Made by a program: the position numbers and the translations under genes | Part shown: positions 43,518-52,594 of the stretch, piece by piece | How the letters are laid out: each line of letters begins with the position of its first letter | How positions within the stretch are numbered: the stretch's first letter is position 1 | The notes under the pieces: model-generated | Told to the model about the DNA's origin: nothing | Databases searched by the model: none | Seen by the model: only the letters and a program-made list of their open reading frames with translations | Assembly: GCF_003095375.1 (NCBI RefSeq) | Contig: NZ_QEHR01000007.1 | Location: 1-64,000 of the forward strand | Reading direction: 5' to 3' | Origin: Marixanthomonas spongiae | GTDB taxonomy: Bacteria > Bacteroidota > Bacteroidia > Flavobacteriales > Flavobacteriaceae | DNA: 64,000 nt

Positions 43518-44569
43518 TGGAAGAACAACCGGGAAAAATAGCACATCCATTCTTCAAACAATTCGTTCAGCACAAATGTGGAAAGAAAAGACAGGAAATT
43601 AGAATTGGTCCTCAATTTGGCGTAGACGTATCTGTTATTGACTTGCCAAATGGTCAAGCTATGGCTATGGCAAGTGATCCGTTATCGCTTATTCCTACAC
43701 TCGGATTGAGAGAGTCTGCCTATCTTTCTGTCCACCTTGTGGCCAATGACATCGCTACAACAGGATTCCCACCTATGTACGGACAGTTCGTACTGAACCT
43801 TCCTTCTCAATTCTCGCAAAAAGACTTTCAAAAATATTGGGATTATATTCATCAATTTTGTTCGGAAATTGGAATAGCCATTACGGGTGGGCACACTGGA
43901 TTTATTGAAGGCCAAAATTCAACAATTGCAGGGGGTGGTACTTTGATTACCCTTACAGAACAAAATCAACTGCTTACCTCAAAATTGGCTGAGCCCGGTA
44001 ATGCTATTTTAGTAACCAAGGGCTGTGCTATTTCTTCCGTGGCCATTTTGGCAAAGAGCTTTCCCCAAACAGTGAAAAATAAAACAGGAACAGAGCATTA
44101 TCATAATGCCTGTGAATCGTTTTACGATATTTCCGTTTTAAAGGACGCATTGACAGCTACGGGCGGAGAAAAACAAAAGGAAGTTACCGCTATGCACGAT
44201 GTTACCGAAGGTGGGGTTTTGGGGGCTATTTATGAAATGGCCATCGCTTCGGACAATGGTGCAATAATTTATAACGACAAACTTCCTATAAACGAAACGC
44301 AATTTCGTGTTTGTGAAGTCTTTTCCTTATTGCCCTCTTATTGCATCGGTGCGGGTTCTATGATAATAACTTGTAAAAAAAATGTGGCATCCAAAATTAT
44401 AACCAATTTGGAAGGGAATAATATTTCTTGTACTGAAGTTGGGGAAATTACGGAAAAAAGTAATGGGATAAAGCTAATTGAAAAAGACAGGGAATCAGAT
44501 TTAATTTATTACGAAAAAGACCCTTATTGGGAGGCTTTCTTTAAAGCATTAAAATTGGGATGGAAGTGA
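43517..44569 (+). CDS. AIR-synthase-related protein (HypE/ThiL-like)
   Basis: This 350-residue member of the PurM/SelD/ThiL/HypE superfamily has an N-terminal Mg-ATP half with IGPQFGVDVSVIDLP, MASDPLS and HLVANDIATTGFPPMY, a GGHTGFIEG strand, and a C-terminal half with MHDVTEGGVLGAIYEMA. ThiL-type enzymes phosphorylate thiamine monophosphate and HypE dehydrates a thiocarboxamide. Here ThiL GDDAAV is changed to GVDVSV, so the reaction may differ. TPP control points to thiamine metabolism. It overlaps the next gene by 10 bp. Confidence 0.8.
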   Translation: MEEQPGKIAHPFFKQFVQHKCGKKRQEIRIGPQFGVDVSVIDLPNGQAMAMASDPLSLIPTLGLRESAYLSVHLVANDIATTGFPPMYGQFVLNLPSQFSQKDFQKYWDYIHQFCSEIGIAITGGHTGFIEGQNSTIAGGGTLITLTEQNQLLTSKLAEPGNAILVTKGCAISSVAILAKSFPQTVKNKTGTEHYHNACESFYDISVLKDALTATGGEKQKEVTAMHDVTEGGVLGAIYEMAIASDNGAIIYNDKLPINETQFRVCEVFSLLPSYCIGAGSMIITCKKNVASKIITNLEGNNISCTEVGEITEKSNGIKLIEKDRESDLIYYEKDPYWEAFFKALKLGWK

Positions 44570-45207
44570 AAGCGAATAAAAAATCAATCAAATCGGGTAT
44601 TTACTTAGTAATCGACCCTTCTATGGAAGAGAAGGATTTATTGAATAAATTGCAAATCGTCCTCACAAAAGAAATTGCTGCCGTTCAGATTTGGGACAAT
44701 TTTAAAAACGGACAAAATATTATAGAACTCATTCAGAAAATTCATTCCCTATGTGCCCAACATCAAATACCTATACTCATTAATAACCACTGGGAATACT
44801 TAAAAGAAACTGAATTGGACGGAGTTCATTTTAATACAATACCCACCAACCTTGAAGAGATTAGAAAGGAAATAAACAAGGATATCATTTTCGGTCTTAC
44901 CTGTGGAAATGATTTGACCGCCACCAGATGGGCTGCAAAACACAATATTGATTATATTTCCTTTTGTTCAATGTTTCCATCTGCAAGTATTAGCAATTGT
45001 GAAATCATATCCTATGAAACAGTAAAAAAAGCCTCATTAATTTATGACAAACCGCTGTTTTTAGCGGGAGGAATTTACCCAAAAAACATTAAACAATTAG
45101 ATGACTTAGAATATAACGGCATCGCCGTTATTTCGGGGATTATGAATTCTCAACATCCCGATCAAGCAATAGATGAATACCATCAAAATTTAAAATCAAC
45201 AAAATGA
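44560..45207 (+). CDS. Divergent thiamine-phosphate-synthase-like protein (ThiE/TenI)
   Basis: This 215-residue TIM-barrel protein has the ThiE order of motifs: SGIYLVIDPS (for LYLITD), AAVQIWDN (for LQLRxK), ILINNHWEYLKETELDGVHFN (for INDR...DGVHLG), IFGLTCGN, DYISFCSMFPSA (for DYIGxGPvfpT), LAGGIYPKN and GIAVISGI. The Arg/Lys phosphate ligands of LRxK and the Asp of INDR are replaced (WDN, NNH), so it is closer to TenI or a changed enzyme. It shares the TPP-controlled operon. Confidence 0.75.
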   Translation: MEVKANKKSIKSGIYLVIDPSMEEKDLLNKLQIVLTKEIAAVQIWDNFKNGQNIIELIQKIHSLCAQHQIPILINNHWEYLKETELDGVHFNTIPTNLEEIRKEINKDIIFGLTCGNDLTATRWAAKHNIDYISFCSMFPSASISNCEIISYETVKKASLIYDKPLFLAGGIYPKNIKQLDDLEYNGIAVISGIMNSQHPDQAIDEYHQNLKSTK

Positions 45208-45491
45208 GAAAGGAAATCATAAAAAAACTTTGCTGTCCTTTTGATAAGTCAGATTTGACTTTATGGACTATTACAGAAGACGATGAAGATAAGGTTTTGG
45301 CAGGGATTCTATCCTGTGCTGCTTGCAACCGTGTTTATCCCATTGTTTCCGGAATTCCCATAATGAGTCCAGATGAATATAGAGATTTTAAATTGGAACA
45401 ACCTATACTTAAAAAATGGAAAAAAATTTTGAATGGAAAGCAAGGAAAACAATTTAAAACCTCAGAAGGGAAGATAAAAGCAATTAAATAA
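45204..45491 (+). CDS. Trm112-like small zinc-binding protein
   Basis: This 95-residue protein has the Trm112/YcaR pattern: KKLCCPFDKSDLTL near the start and GILSCAACNRVYPIVSGIPIM. The first site is CPFD, so zinc would use fewer Cys. Trm112 proteins bind and activate class I methyltransferases. A methyltransferase is the first gene of this operon, so a complex is likely. The Lys-rich tail is unusual. The start overlaps the ThiE-like stop by 4 bp. Confidence 0.8.
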   Translation: MRKEIIKKLCCPFDKSDLTLWTITEDDEDKVLAGILSCAACNRVYPIVSGIPIMSPDEYRDFKLEQPILKKWKKILNGKQGKQFKTSEGKIKAIK

Positions 45492-45733
45492 ATTTTAAAA
45501 ATGATCTCAAAGAAGCTATGCCATTACACCAGATTTTATCAAATGGAAGGTTTACAATAACGCACCCTACGAAATGCACGAATTCTTTTCTCTTTCCATA
45601 ACCGTCCGCCATTCTATTTCAATGTTTTCATAAGAAAACCAAATTTGTGAGTTGGGGAATATAAGGATAATACTTTTACTTTTCGCTAATCACTTATTTG
45701 CTGTCTATATTATCTCCTGAAGTAGGATTTAAA
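45492..45733. other. Gene-free stretch after the operon
   Basis: Several short frames of 20-35 codons but no supported gene. A fragment reading DFIKWKVYNNAPYEMHEF is seen around 45535-45580, with a stop before and no start, and I cannot assign it. No terminator is recognised. Confidence 0.35.
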
Positions 45734-45902
45734 GCGGACTTGACTTCAAAGCTGTAGATAGGAATGGAGCGTTCCTGCGTATTTCAGCGGGAGTAGCATA
45801 ATCGGAATCGGAAGTTTTGGAGTTGTGTCGAAGATAGTAGTAATGAAGCGCTTTTCCCGGAATGTAGCTTTTTCTGCAAAATGCAGGGGAATGGGCTGAG
45901 TG
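45734..45902. repeat. Cassette-flanking repeat, copy 2
   Basis: The second copy of the repeat at 42205-42376, in the same orientation. In this copy a minus-strand frame is open across the repeat (reading IPGKALHYYYL and HNSKTSDSDYATPAEIRRN), but it lacks a start and the other copy has a stop, so this is probably not a gene. Confidence 0.75.
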
Positions 45903-45923
45903 AAATTGGAAATTTCATAATAT

Positions 45924-45955
45924 AAAAAACCTTCCTACCGTAGTAAGAAGGCTTT
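45924..45955 (-). terminator. Terminator downstream of the second RND pump
   Basis: CCTTCCTAC (45930-45938) pairs with GTAAGAAGG (45943-45951) with one mismatch. On the minus strand it is followed by six T. It ends the operon 52594-45973 and may work on the plus strand too. Confidence 0.75.
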
Positions 45956-45972
45956 TAACTATACCTCATTTG

Positions 45973-48900
45973 CTATTCTTCTTTTTTCAGAACCATCTGA
46001 TACACACAAGGAATCACAACCAAATTCAAAATAGTGGCTGATAACAATCCGCCCAAAATAACAACTGCCATAGGGCTTTGTATTTCACTACCCGGTTCTC
46101 CATCTTTTAAAGCTAAAGGAATTAGCGCTAAACCTGTTGTAAAAGCTGTCATCAAGATTGGGTTCAAACGATCCAGAGCTCCTGTTTTTATCAATTGAAA
46201 GCCTTGTATTCCTTCTTTTCTCAAATCTTCATAACGTGAGACTAATAGAATACCATTACGAGTAGCAATCCCGAATAGACTGATAAAACCAATTGTTGCT
46301 GCAATACTGATGATTCCCGATGTGAAATACACAATCAAAATTCCCCCAATCAATGCCAAAGGCAGGTTTATCAAGACAACAAAAGCCAACTTGACATCTT
46401 TAAACTCATAATAGAGCAACAGGAAGATGATGGCAATGGCAGCAATTGCCGTTATTAAAAGTAAGCGTGAGGCCTTGGATTCACTTTCAAACTGTCCGCC
46501 ATATTCAATTCGATACCCTTCCGGCATCGCAATGTTTTGATTTACGGTTTCTTTGATTTCTTCTACGGCACCACGCAAATCCCTGCCTTGAACATTGGCG
46601 GCGACTACAATTTTACGTTGTACGTCCTCCCGGCTAATTTTACTCGGACTGCTCACAGATTGAACAGTTGCCAATTCGCCCAAAGTGGTCTGGCCACCAT
46701 TTGGCAAACTGATTAAAGCATTTCCGATGGTTTCAATATTGTCCCGAAAACGTTTTTGATAGCGGACCACCAAATCGAAATATTTTTGCCCTTCATAAAC
46801 CTCACCTGCTTCTTCTCCTGCAAATGCAATATCCACTTGTTGCATCAAGTCGCCAACGGTCATTCCATAAGCCGATAATATTTGGCGTTTGGGTTTGATG
46901 CGCATTTGTGGCACTTCTATTTGCTGGTCTACCGCAACATCTGCCAAACCTTCAATATCCTGGATGTTTTGCTCTACACTTTTACCAACTTCAAACAAAC
47001 GTTGTAAATCTGAACCAAAAATCTTGATGGCAATATTGGCGCGAGTACCTGAAAGCATATGGTCAATACGGTGTGCAATGGGCTGTCCCAAAGTAATGTT
47101 GACTCCTGGTACAACGCTCAATTTATTACGGACTTCTTCAAAGAATTCTTCTTTGGTCTTATCTTTAAGGGAGAAAGGCACATCTATTTCCGAAGCATTG
47201 ACGCCTTGTGCGTGTTCATCCAATTCGGCTCGACCTTGTCTTCGGGTAACAACGTCCACTTCGGGTAAATCCAATAGGATTTGTTCCACTAATTTTCCTG
47301 ATTTGTTGCTTTCCTGTAAAGACATTCCTGGCGGACCCACCACACTTATTACCAATGAACCTTCGTTAAATTCTGGCAGGAAACTTCTTCCTAATTGGGT
47401 TACCACCAAAAGACTTAATACAAATGCAATTACCGTGACACCTATTATTGTTTTTGGAATTTTTGTAACACGTTCCAATAGGTTACCATATTGTTTCTGT
47501 AACCAACGCTCCACGCGTGTGCCTTCTGCTTGTTTATGGAGTAATTTTTCATTCGTTAATAAATAAGAACATAAAATTGGTGTTACCGTTACTGCAACAA
47601 TTAAAGATGTTAAAACAGATGTTACAAATGCTATTCCCAGCGGTTGCAACAAACGTCCTTCCATTCCACTTAAAAAGAATAGGGGAACAAATGAGACAAT
47701 AATAATCAGCGTTGCAATAATAATAGAACTTCGTATTTCTACAGAAGCCTCACGCACAACCTTAATGGTTGGTTGACGTGCATCTTTCGGCTTTTTGATA
47801 TTTTCGCGCAAGCGTTTATAGACGTTCTCCACATCTATAATCGCATCGTCAACCAAAGCGCCGACAGCAATTGCCATACCGCCCAAACTCATCGTATTGA
47901 TGGTATAGCCTAATAACTTGAGTACAATGATGGAAACCAAAAGGGAAACCGGAATTGCTAAAAGGGAAATGAAAGTGGTACGCCAATTCATCAGGAAAAT
48001 AAAAAGTATAATAACCACGAAAAATGCACCTTCGAGTAAGGTTTGGTTCAAATTGCTGATGGAAGCATTTATAAAATCTGAAGACCTAAAAATTTGACTT
48101 TTTATTTCTACGCTTTTCGGCAAGGTTTTTTCCAAATCGGCAATGGCTTCATCCAAACTTTCTGTCAATTCCAATGTATTGACATCAGGCTGTTTCGAAA
48201 TGGTTAAAATAACTGCTGGTTTTCCATTTAAGGAACCATCACCTATTTTATCCGCAGCTCCAATTTGAACTGTTGCCACATCTTTTATTTTGATGGTTTG
48301 CCCGTTCACTTCTTTTAGGACGGCTTCTTGCAAATCTTCCAGCGCATAGGCTCTACCGCTTCCCTTTATAATATACTTATTCCCATATTGGTTTATCACG
48401 CCACCAGGTGCATTTGTATTTGCCTCCTCAACGTATTCTACCAATTCGGAAAGGCTCACATCATAATACTTCATCTTTTCGGGATTGGCAAATACTTGGT
48501 ATTGCTTATAATCACCACCAATGACCACCACATTTGCAATACCGCCAATTGCTTTTAAGCGAGGCCTGATTGTCCAATCGGACAAGGTTCGCAGTTCCAT
48601 CGGCGATAAACTATCAGATGTTACACCCAATAGCATTATTTCGCCCATAATGGATGAAATAGGTGCCATTGTTGGTGCTCCAATGCCTTCAGGTAAATTT
48701 TCCCTCACCATAGGGATACGTTCACTTACAATTTGGCGGGCCTTATAAATATCGGTTCCCCAATCAAATTCTACCCACACAATGGAAACTCCAGCTGCCG
48801 ATGACGAACGGATCCGTCTCACATTGGGCGAACCGTTTAAGGCCGTTTCCAGTTGATAGGTTACTAATTTTTCTACTTCTTCAGATTCCATTCCGTGCGC

Positions 48901-49056
48901 TTCGGTAAGAATGGTTACCGTTGGTGCCGTTAGGTCCGGGAAAACATCCACGTTCATTGTACGCGCATAATACGCTCCCAGCACACTCAAAGCAACCGCT
49001 CCTAATAGAATGAGCAATCTATTTTGAAGTGAAATTGATAATATTTTGTTTAACAT
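45973..49056 (-). CDS. CusA/CzcA-type heavy-metal RND pump
   Basis: This 1027-residue RND protein of the HME group has TM1 ISLQNRLLILLGAVALSVLGAY, periplasmic porter domains, and TM4 GMAIAVGALVDDAIIDVENV carrying the Asp residues of proton relay. A second TM set ends LNLVVIPCVYQM. It pumps Cu(I), Ag(I), Zn, Co or Cd from periplasm or cytoplasm to the outside. It stands alone as a pump gene with separate adaptor and TolC genes, unlike the fused gene at 15961-20394. Confidence 0.9.
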   Translation of the reverse strand: MLNKILSISLQNRLLILLGAVALSVLGAYYARTMNVDVFPDLTAPTVTILTEAHGMESEEVEKLVTYQLETALNGSPNVRRIRSSSAAGVSIVWVEFDWGTDIYKARQIVSERIPMVRENLPEGIGAPTMAPISSIMGEIMLLGVTSDSLSPMELRTLSDWTIRPRLKAIGGIANVVVIGGDYKQYQVFANPEKMKYYDVSLSELVEYVEEANTNAPGGVINQYGNKYIIKGSGRAYALEDLQEAVLKEVNGQTIKIKDVATVQIGAADKIGDGSLNGKPAVILTISKQPDVNTLELTESLDEAIADLEKTLPKSVEIKSQIFRSSDFINASISNLNQTLLEGAFFVVIILFIFLMNWRTTFISLLAIPVSLLVSIIVLKLLGYTINTMSLGGMAIAVGALVDDAIIDVENVYKRLRENIKKPKDARQPTIKVVREASVEIRSSIIIATLIIIVSFVPLFFLSGMEGRLLQPLGIAFVTSVLTSLIVAVTVTPILCSYLLTNEKLLHKQAEGTRVERWLQKQYGNLLERVTKIPKTIIGVTVIAFVLSLLVVTQLGRSFLPEFNEGSLVISVVGPPGMSLQESNKSGKLVEQILLDLPEVDVVTRRQGRAELDEHAQGVNASEIDVPFSLKDKTKEEFFEEVRNKLSVVPGVNITLGQPIAHRIDHMLSGTRANIAIKIFGSDLQRLFEVGKSVEQNIQDIEGLADVAVDQQIEVPQMRIKPKRQILSAYGMTVGDLMQQVDIAFAGEEAGEVYEGQKYFDLVVRYQKRFRDNIETIGNALISLPNGGQTTLGELATVQSVSSPSKISREDVQRKIVVAANVQGRDLRGAVEEIKETVNQNIAMPEGYRIEYGGQFESESKASRLLLITAIAAIAIIFLLLYYEFKDVKLAFVVLINLPLALIGGILIVYFTSGIISIAATIGFISLFGIATRNGILLVSRYEDLRKEGIQGFQLIKTGALDRLNPILMTAFTTGLALIPLALKDGEPGSEIQSPMAVVILGGLLSATILNLVVIPCVYQMVLKKEE

Positions 49057-49068
49057 TTCTCTTCGTTT

Positions 49069-50571
49069 TTAATGTTCGTGGCCGTGTGCCGGGGTTGAAC
49101 CAGACATTGAAGCCATTTTAACTTGATACGCTCCTGTTGTGACAACCACTTCGCCCACTTGCAAGCCTTCCAGTATTTCTACATTCTCGCCATTGCGTTT
49201 TCCAATCTTTACAGGTCGTCTTTCAAAACTTTCGCCTGAAAGCTGAGTAATAACGGAATAGCTTCCATAGTCCTCCAATAAGGCATTTACAGGAATCATT
49301 GTATTTTGTGTAGCATTTCCCATCGCTATCTGCACGGGTGTTAGACTTCCTATGGGCATATCGACTTCAGCGTTCACTTGTGCAAAAACAGAAATCAATG
49401 GGTTTTCACGTTCCACGTCTTTGCCTATCGAAAGGATTTTGCCCTCGGCATCAGTTACGTCTATCCATTGTCCATCTTTGGTTTGGTACCAAATGCCCTG
49501 TACATTTTCCATCGTAAGACCGTAGTCAGGTGCTAATTGTGCTTTTAAAACTCTGGATTGATGCGTCCCAATACTTACCAAAGCCACACCCTGCTCTACA
49601 TAATCGCCATTGGAAACGGTTATGGATTTGATAAAGCCATCAAAAGGTGCTCGTATTTGTTTGCTTCCGGCCGAGACACCAGACACCAATGATTGATAGT
49701 TGGCTTTGGCTATCTCGAAACTGCTCTCTACTTTCTCAAATTCAGATTTTGGGACTATTTCGGATTCGTATAGCTCTTTCTTCCGTTCATATTCAGATTT
49801 AGCCTGTTGGAATTTTGCTTTCGCGGAAGCGATATCCGTACTTAAATTGTTTGAAGCCAAACCTTGGCTGTTCAAACTCATTAACAACTGACCTTGTTTT
49901 ACTTCTGTTCCTTCTGTAAGATTATTCATTTTGAAGTCCACCACACCATTAGATTTTGCTGCCAAGGACTTTGTTGAACCTGGCGATGGCATCCAAACAC
50001 CGGACGTATTGATGACATCGTAAATTTTATCAGAAACCACGGGCGAGGTTTGAAAATCGATTTTCCAAGCTTGCTCCTTTAAGAACGAGATTCCTGCATC
50101 ATCTTCTTCCGTACCCAAAGCTTTTATGGCTTCATCCGTAGTGGCATATACCATTACATTATCAATGGAAATTTTATCTGAATACTCTGGTGTCATTAAT
50201 TCAAAAACCAATTGATAGTTTCCAGCTTCTTTCGGTTGTATGGTAGGCGAAAAAATACCCGGTGATGACGGTGTATCTACCGTATTTCTAATTCCTTTTC
50301 CATCTTTTATTAAGCTGACCGTTACAGAACCTTCACGAACGGGCTGGTGTTTATCCAAAACCGTAAAATGGGCTGCAAATCTACTTCCGTTACCTACTAT
50401 GAGCGCAGGAAACTCAACAAAGAGTTCTGTTTTATCCGTCCAGATAGTATGGCTCAATCGCGGGATTTCTTCGCCCACGTGACTACCATCTTCGTTGTGT
50501 GCGTGTGCGTCTTCTGCTTTGTTATTGCACGACATTGCCAAAAAGGAAAGCACTATTATTATATATTTCAT
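49069..50571 (-). CDS. RND adaptor (CusB-like lipoprotein) of the second pump
   Basis: This 500-residue lipoprotein (FLAMSC, Cys15) starts with a His-rich strip (EDAHAHNEDGSH). An unusual roughly 150-residue N-terminal beta region follows (residues 40-150, ELFVEFPALIVGNGSRFAAH), then the MFP core with a biotinyl-lipoyl-like barrel, a helical hairpin (about residues 235-300) and a beta-barrel. It ends HGHEH. It lies 12 bp upstream of the pump gene. Periplasmic metal delivery is inferred. Confidence 0.9.
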   Translation of the reverse strand: MKYIIIVLSFLAMSCNNKAEDAHAHNEDGSHVGEEIPRLSHTIWTDKTELFVEFPALIVGNGSRFAAHFTVLDKHQPVREGSVTVSLIKDGKGIRNTVDTPSSPGIFSPTIQPKEAGNYQLVFELMTPEYSDKISIDNVMVYATTDEAIKALGTEEDDAGISFLKEQAWKIDFQTSPVVSDKIYDVINTSGVWMPSPGSTKSLAAKSNGVVDFKMNNLTEGTEVKQGQLLMSLNSQGLASNNLSTDIASAKAKFQQAKSEYERKKELYESEIVPKSEFEKVESSFEIAKANYQSLVSGVSAGSKQIRAPFDGFIKSITVSNGDYVEQGVALVSIGTHQSRVLKAQLAPDYGLTMENVQGIWYQTKDGQWIDVTDAEGKILSIGKDVERENPLISVFAQVNAEVDMPIGSLTPVQIAMGNATQNTMIPVNALLEDYGSYSVITQLSGESFERRPVKIGKRNGENVEILEGLQVGEVVVTTGAYQVKMASMSGSTPAHGHEH

Positions 50572-50591
50572 CTTTTGTATTTATTTGATTT

Positions 50592-50882
50592 TTAATGGTC
50601 GTGGTGTTCAGAACCATCATCGTGTTTGTGGGTTTTAGAATCATCATCTTTATGATTACCGTCTGAATCGTGGTCGTGACCGTGGTCATTTGTCTTCATT
50701 TCCATAGAATCTTTTCCTACTTCAAATTCTTCTTGTTCTATGTCTTCCTCGTGCATATGGCTTCCGTCTTCATTGTGTTCGTGACCGTGGTCATCTGTAC
50801 TCTCTTTTTTTGTTTCCCTGCAAGAGCTTACCAAAAATGTTGATGCGATTGCTATTGCAAATATTATTTTTGAAATTTTCAT
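50592..50882 (-). CDS. His/Asp-rich lipoprotein
   Basis: This 96-residue protein has a lipoprotein signal (FLVSSC, Cys21). Almost all the rest is His-Asp/Glu-Gly repeats (DHGHEHNEDGSHMHEED, then NDHGHDHDSDGNHKDDD). It has no folded domain and is presumably a periplasmic metal buffer. It is encoded between the TolC and CusB genes. Its HNEDGSH segment matches the strip in the adaptor, suggesting shared origin. Confidence 0.75.
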   Translation of the reverse strand: MKISKIIFAIAIASTFLVSSCRETKKESTDDHGHEHNEDGSHMHEEDIEQEEFEVGKDSMEMKTNDHGHDHDSDGNHKDDDSKTHKHDDGSEHHDH

Positions 50883-50900
50883 AATCTTTGTTTTAAAGGT

Positions 50901-52085
50901 TTATAATGTATGTTTTAAGAGTTGCGCTTGTAGCAATTGGATTTCTTCTTCCATCTGCAACATTCTGTCAGATGCATTGCGGTAAAACTGAAGCTCTACA
51001 TAGTAATCCATAAACGAATATTCGCCCAACATATAAGCCTTAAAGAGCAGTTGTTCGCTATTTAAGTTGCCCATCGTGGTTTGATACTCATTGTATTTTT
51101 CGAGCATCAATTCATATCGATCGTAGGTTTCTTGAAATTGCGCGTATAGTGAAGCGGTAATTGCTTTAGTGTTCAATTGCTGATATTCGTAATCGGCTTC
51201 GGCCGCTTTTATCTTGTTCTTGCTGTTCCACAACGGAATGGAAAGACCACCGTAAAAACCCGAATAATTGCTACCACTAACACCCTGATAATTGTAACCA
51301 AGTGACACATTGGGCAACACCTTGTTTTTTTCCAGTTTTACTTTTTGAAGCGAAGCCGTTTCAGCTGCCTTTAAACCTTGTAACGAAGGGTCGCTGGCTA
51401 ATCTTTCTTGCCAAAGCGTTTCGACCGAAGCAACCTCGATAGGCAAATCGATAACTTCTGTAAAACCATCAATGGAATTACCGCCGTTCAATGTTCTGAG
51501 TTTGGACAGTACAATTTGGATTTCGCTTTCAATCTGTTGAACAACGAATTGCTCTTGAATCCAAGCGATTTTCGCCTTGTTCAAATCCAAAATTCCGACT
51601 TGTTCTTTATCATAAAGCTCTTGAACCTGGTCGAAAACCTGTTTGCTTTGGGTCCGCCTTTCGGTTTCAATGGCTTTCTGCTTTTGAAGGAAAGCGAGTT
51701 CAATCAATACTGATTTTGCTTCCAACAAAACTTCCTGTCGCTTTTTGGCATAGGACGTTTGTAGTTGTATCGACTTTAGGTCGTTCCATTTACTGCGTGA
51801 ACCATATACCGTCGGAAATTCGAAGGATTGCGATATTTCATATTCGGTATAGTTTCCAGTCACATTATCGCCAAAGGGCAAATAATATCCTGAAAGCTGT
51901 GGGTCGGGTAAATTATTGGTGCTCTTGTTTTCGAGTTTTTGGCTTTCAATAAATGATTGATAGCCTTTTAACTCTGTATTGTTCTGTTCTATTTCGTTAA
52001 GCAGTTCCCCAATGTTTTTATCCTGTGAGAAACCATTAACAAAGAACAGGCATCCGCAAATGGCGGACACGATGTATTTGTTCAT
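50901..52085 (-). CDS. TolC-family outer-membrane channel (CusC-like)
   Basis: This 394-residue protein has a signal peptide (LFFVNGFSQ) and the OEP repeat pattern: first long helix around residues 20-50 (IGELLNEIEQNNTELKGYQS), amphipathic beta strands such as YEISQSFEFPTVYG, and a second repeat from about 215. It ends LLQAQLLKHTL. It would form the exit duct with the adaptor and pump that follow in the same operon. Confidence 0.85.
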   Translation of the reverse strand: MNKYIVSAICGCLFFVNGFSQDKNIGELLNEIEQNNTELKGYQSFIESQKLENKSTNNLPDPQLSGYYLPFGDNVTGNYTEYEISQSFEFPTVYGSRSKWNDLKSIQLQTSYAKKRQEVLLEAKSVLIELAFLQKQKAIETERRTQSKQVFDQVQELYDKEQVGILDLNKAKIAWIQEQFVVQQIESEIQIVLSKLRTLNGGNSIDGFTEVIDLPIEVASVETLWQERLASDPSLQGLKAAETASLQKVKLEKNKVLPNVSLGYNYQGVSGSNYSGFYGGLSIPLWNSKNKIKAAEADYEYQQLNTKAITASLYAQFQETYDRYELMLEKYNEYQTTMGNLNSEQLLFKAYMLGEYSFMDYYVELQFYRNASDRMLQMEEEIQLLQAQLLKHTL

Positions 52086-52156
52086 TGTTTGAGATTTTAG
52101 GTTTAATCTAAGTGTATAAAAGGATTCCTGCCTTAGCGGCAGGTATTCCTAAACGA

Positions 52157-52594
52157 TTAACCTAAAGATGGTGGGCCCCGTAAATCGAGGGATGAGAGGT
52201 AAGGATTAAAATGATTGTTGGGCGGATGATAAATTGGCGGTTTACCGTTTTGCCTATTAGCAACGACATAAAATTCTTGAAAATCAGAAGTAGGTTTTAC
52301 AATATTGTCATCTACGGTAGTTTGATGCTCAACGGCATCCCTCTTAAGCACAACAATATCGCTTGACGCCGTGGAATGGACGTGCATATCCATAAAAAAT
52401 CCAAAGAATCCGTAAAGGGAATCTTCCTTTTCCTGAGAACTATCATCGTGATGATGTTCGCCAGTATGCGTAATATCTGAATGGGAATGCATTTCCTCGT
52501 GCTGATGATGCAAATGAGGAAAAGCTTGATGCAGCATTATTAGACTAAACAAGCCTAAAAAGAAAAATGCCGCTATTTTATTTGGTTTTTGCAT
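52157..52594 (-). CDS. Exported His-rich protein heading the second RND operon
   Basis: The ATG at 52594 (MQKPNKIAAFFFLGLF) gives 145 residues with a signal or TM segment; the upstream TTG start at 52651 would put 19 residues in front of the signal. A His-rich region follows (HLHHQHEEMHSHSD, GEHHHDD), and it ends LDLRGPPSLG. It has the same position and PP-ending as 20513-20908. It may bind or sense periplasmic metal. The -7 box is 6 nt upstream of this ATG. Confidence 0.65.
   Translation of the reverse strand: MQKPNKIAAFFFLGLFSLIMLHQAFPHLHHQHEEMHSHSDITHTGEHHHDDSSQEKEDSLYGFFGFFMDMHVHSTASSDIVVLKRDAVEHQTTVDDNIVKPTSDFQEFYVVANRQNGKPPIYHPPNNHFNPYLSSLDLRGPPSLG

Noticed and set aside
45734-45902. 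Small protein on the minus strand in the repeat (IPGKALHY reading)
   Set aside because: No start codon, and the second repeat copy has a TGA in the same frame, so it is treated as non-coding repeat.
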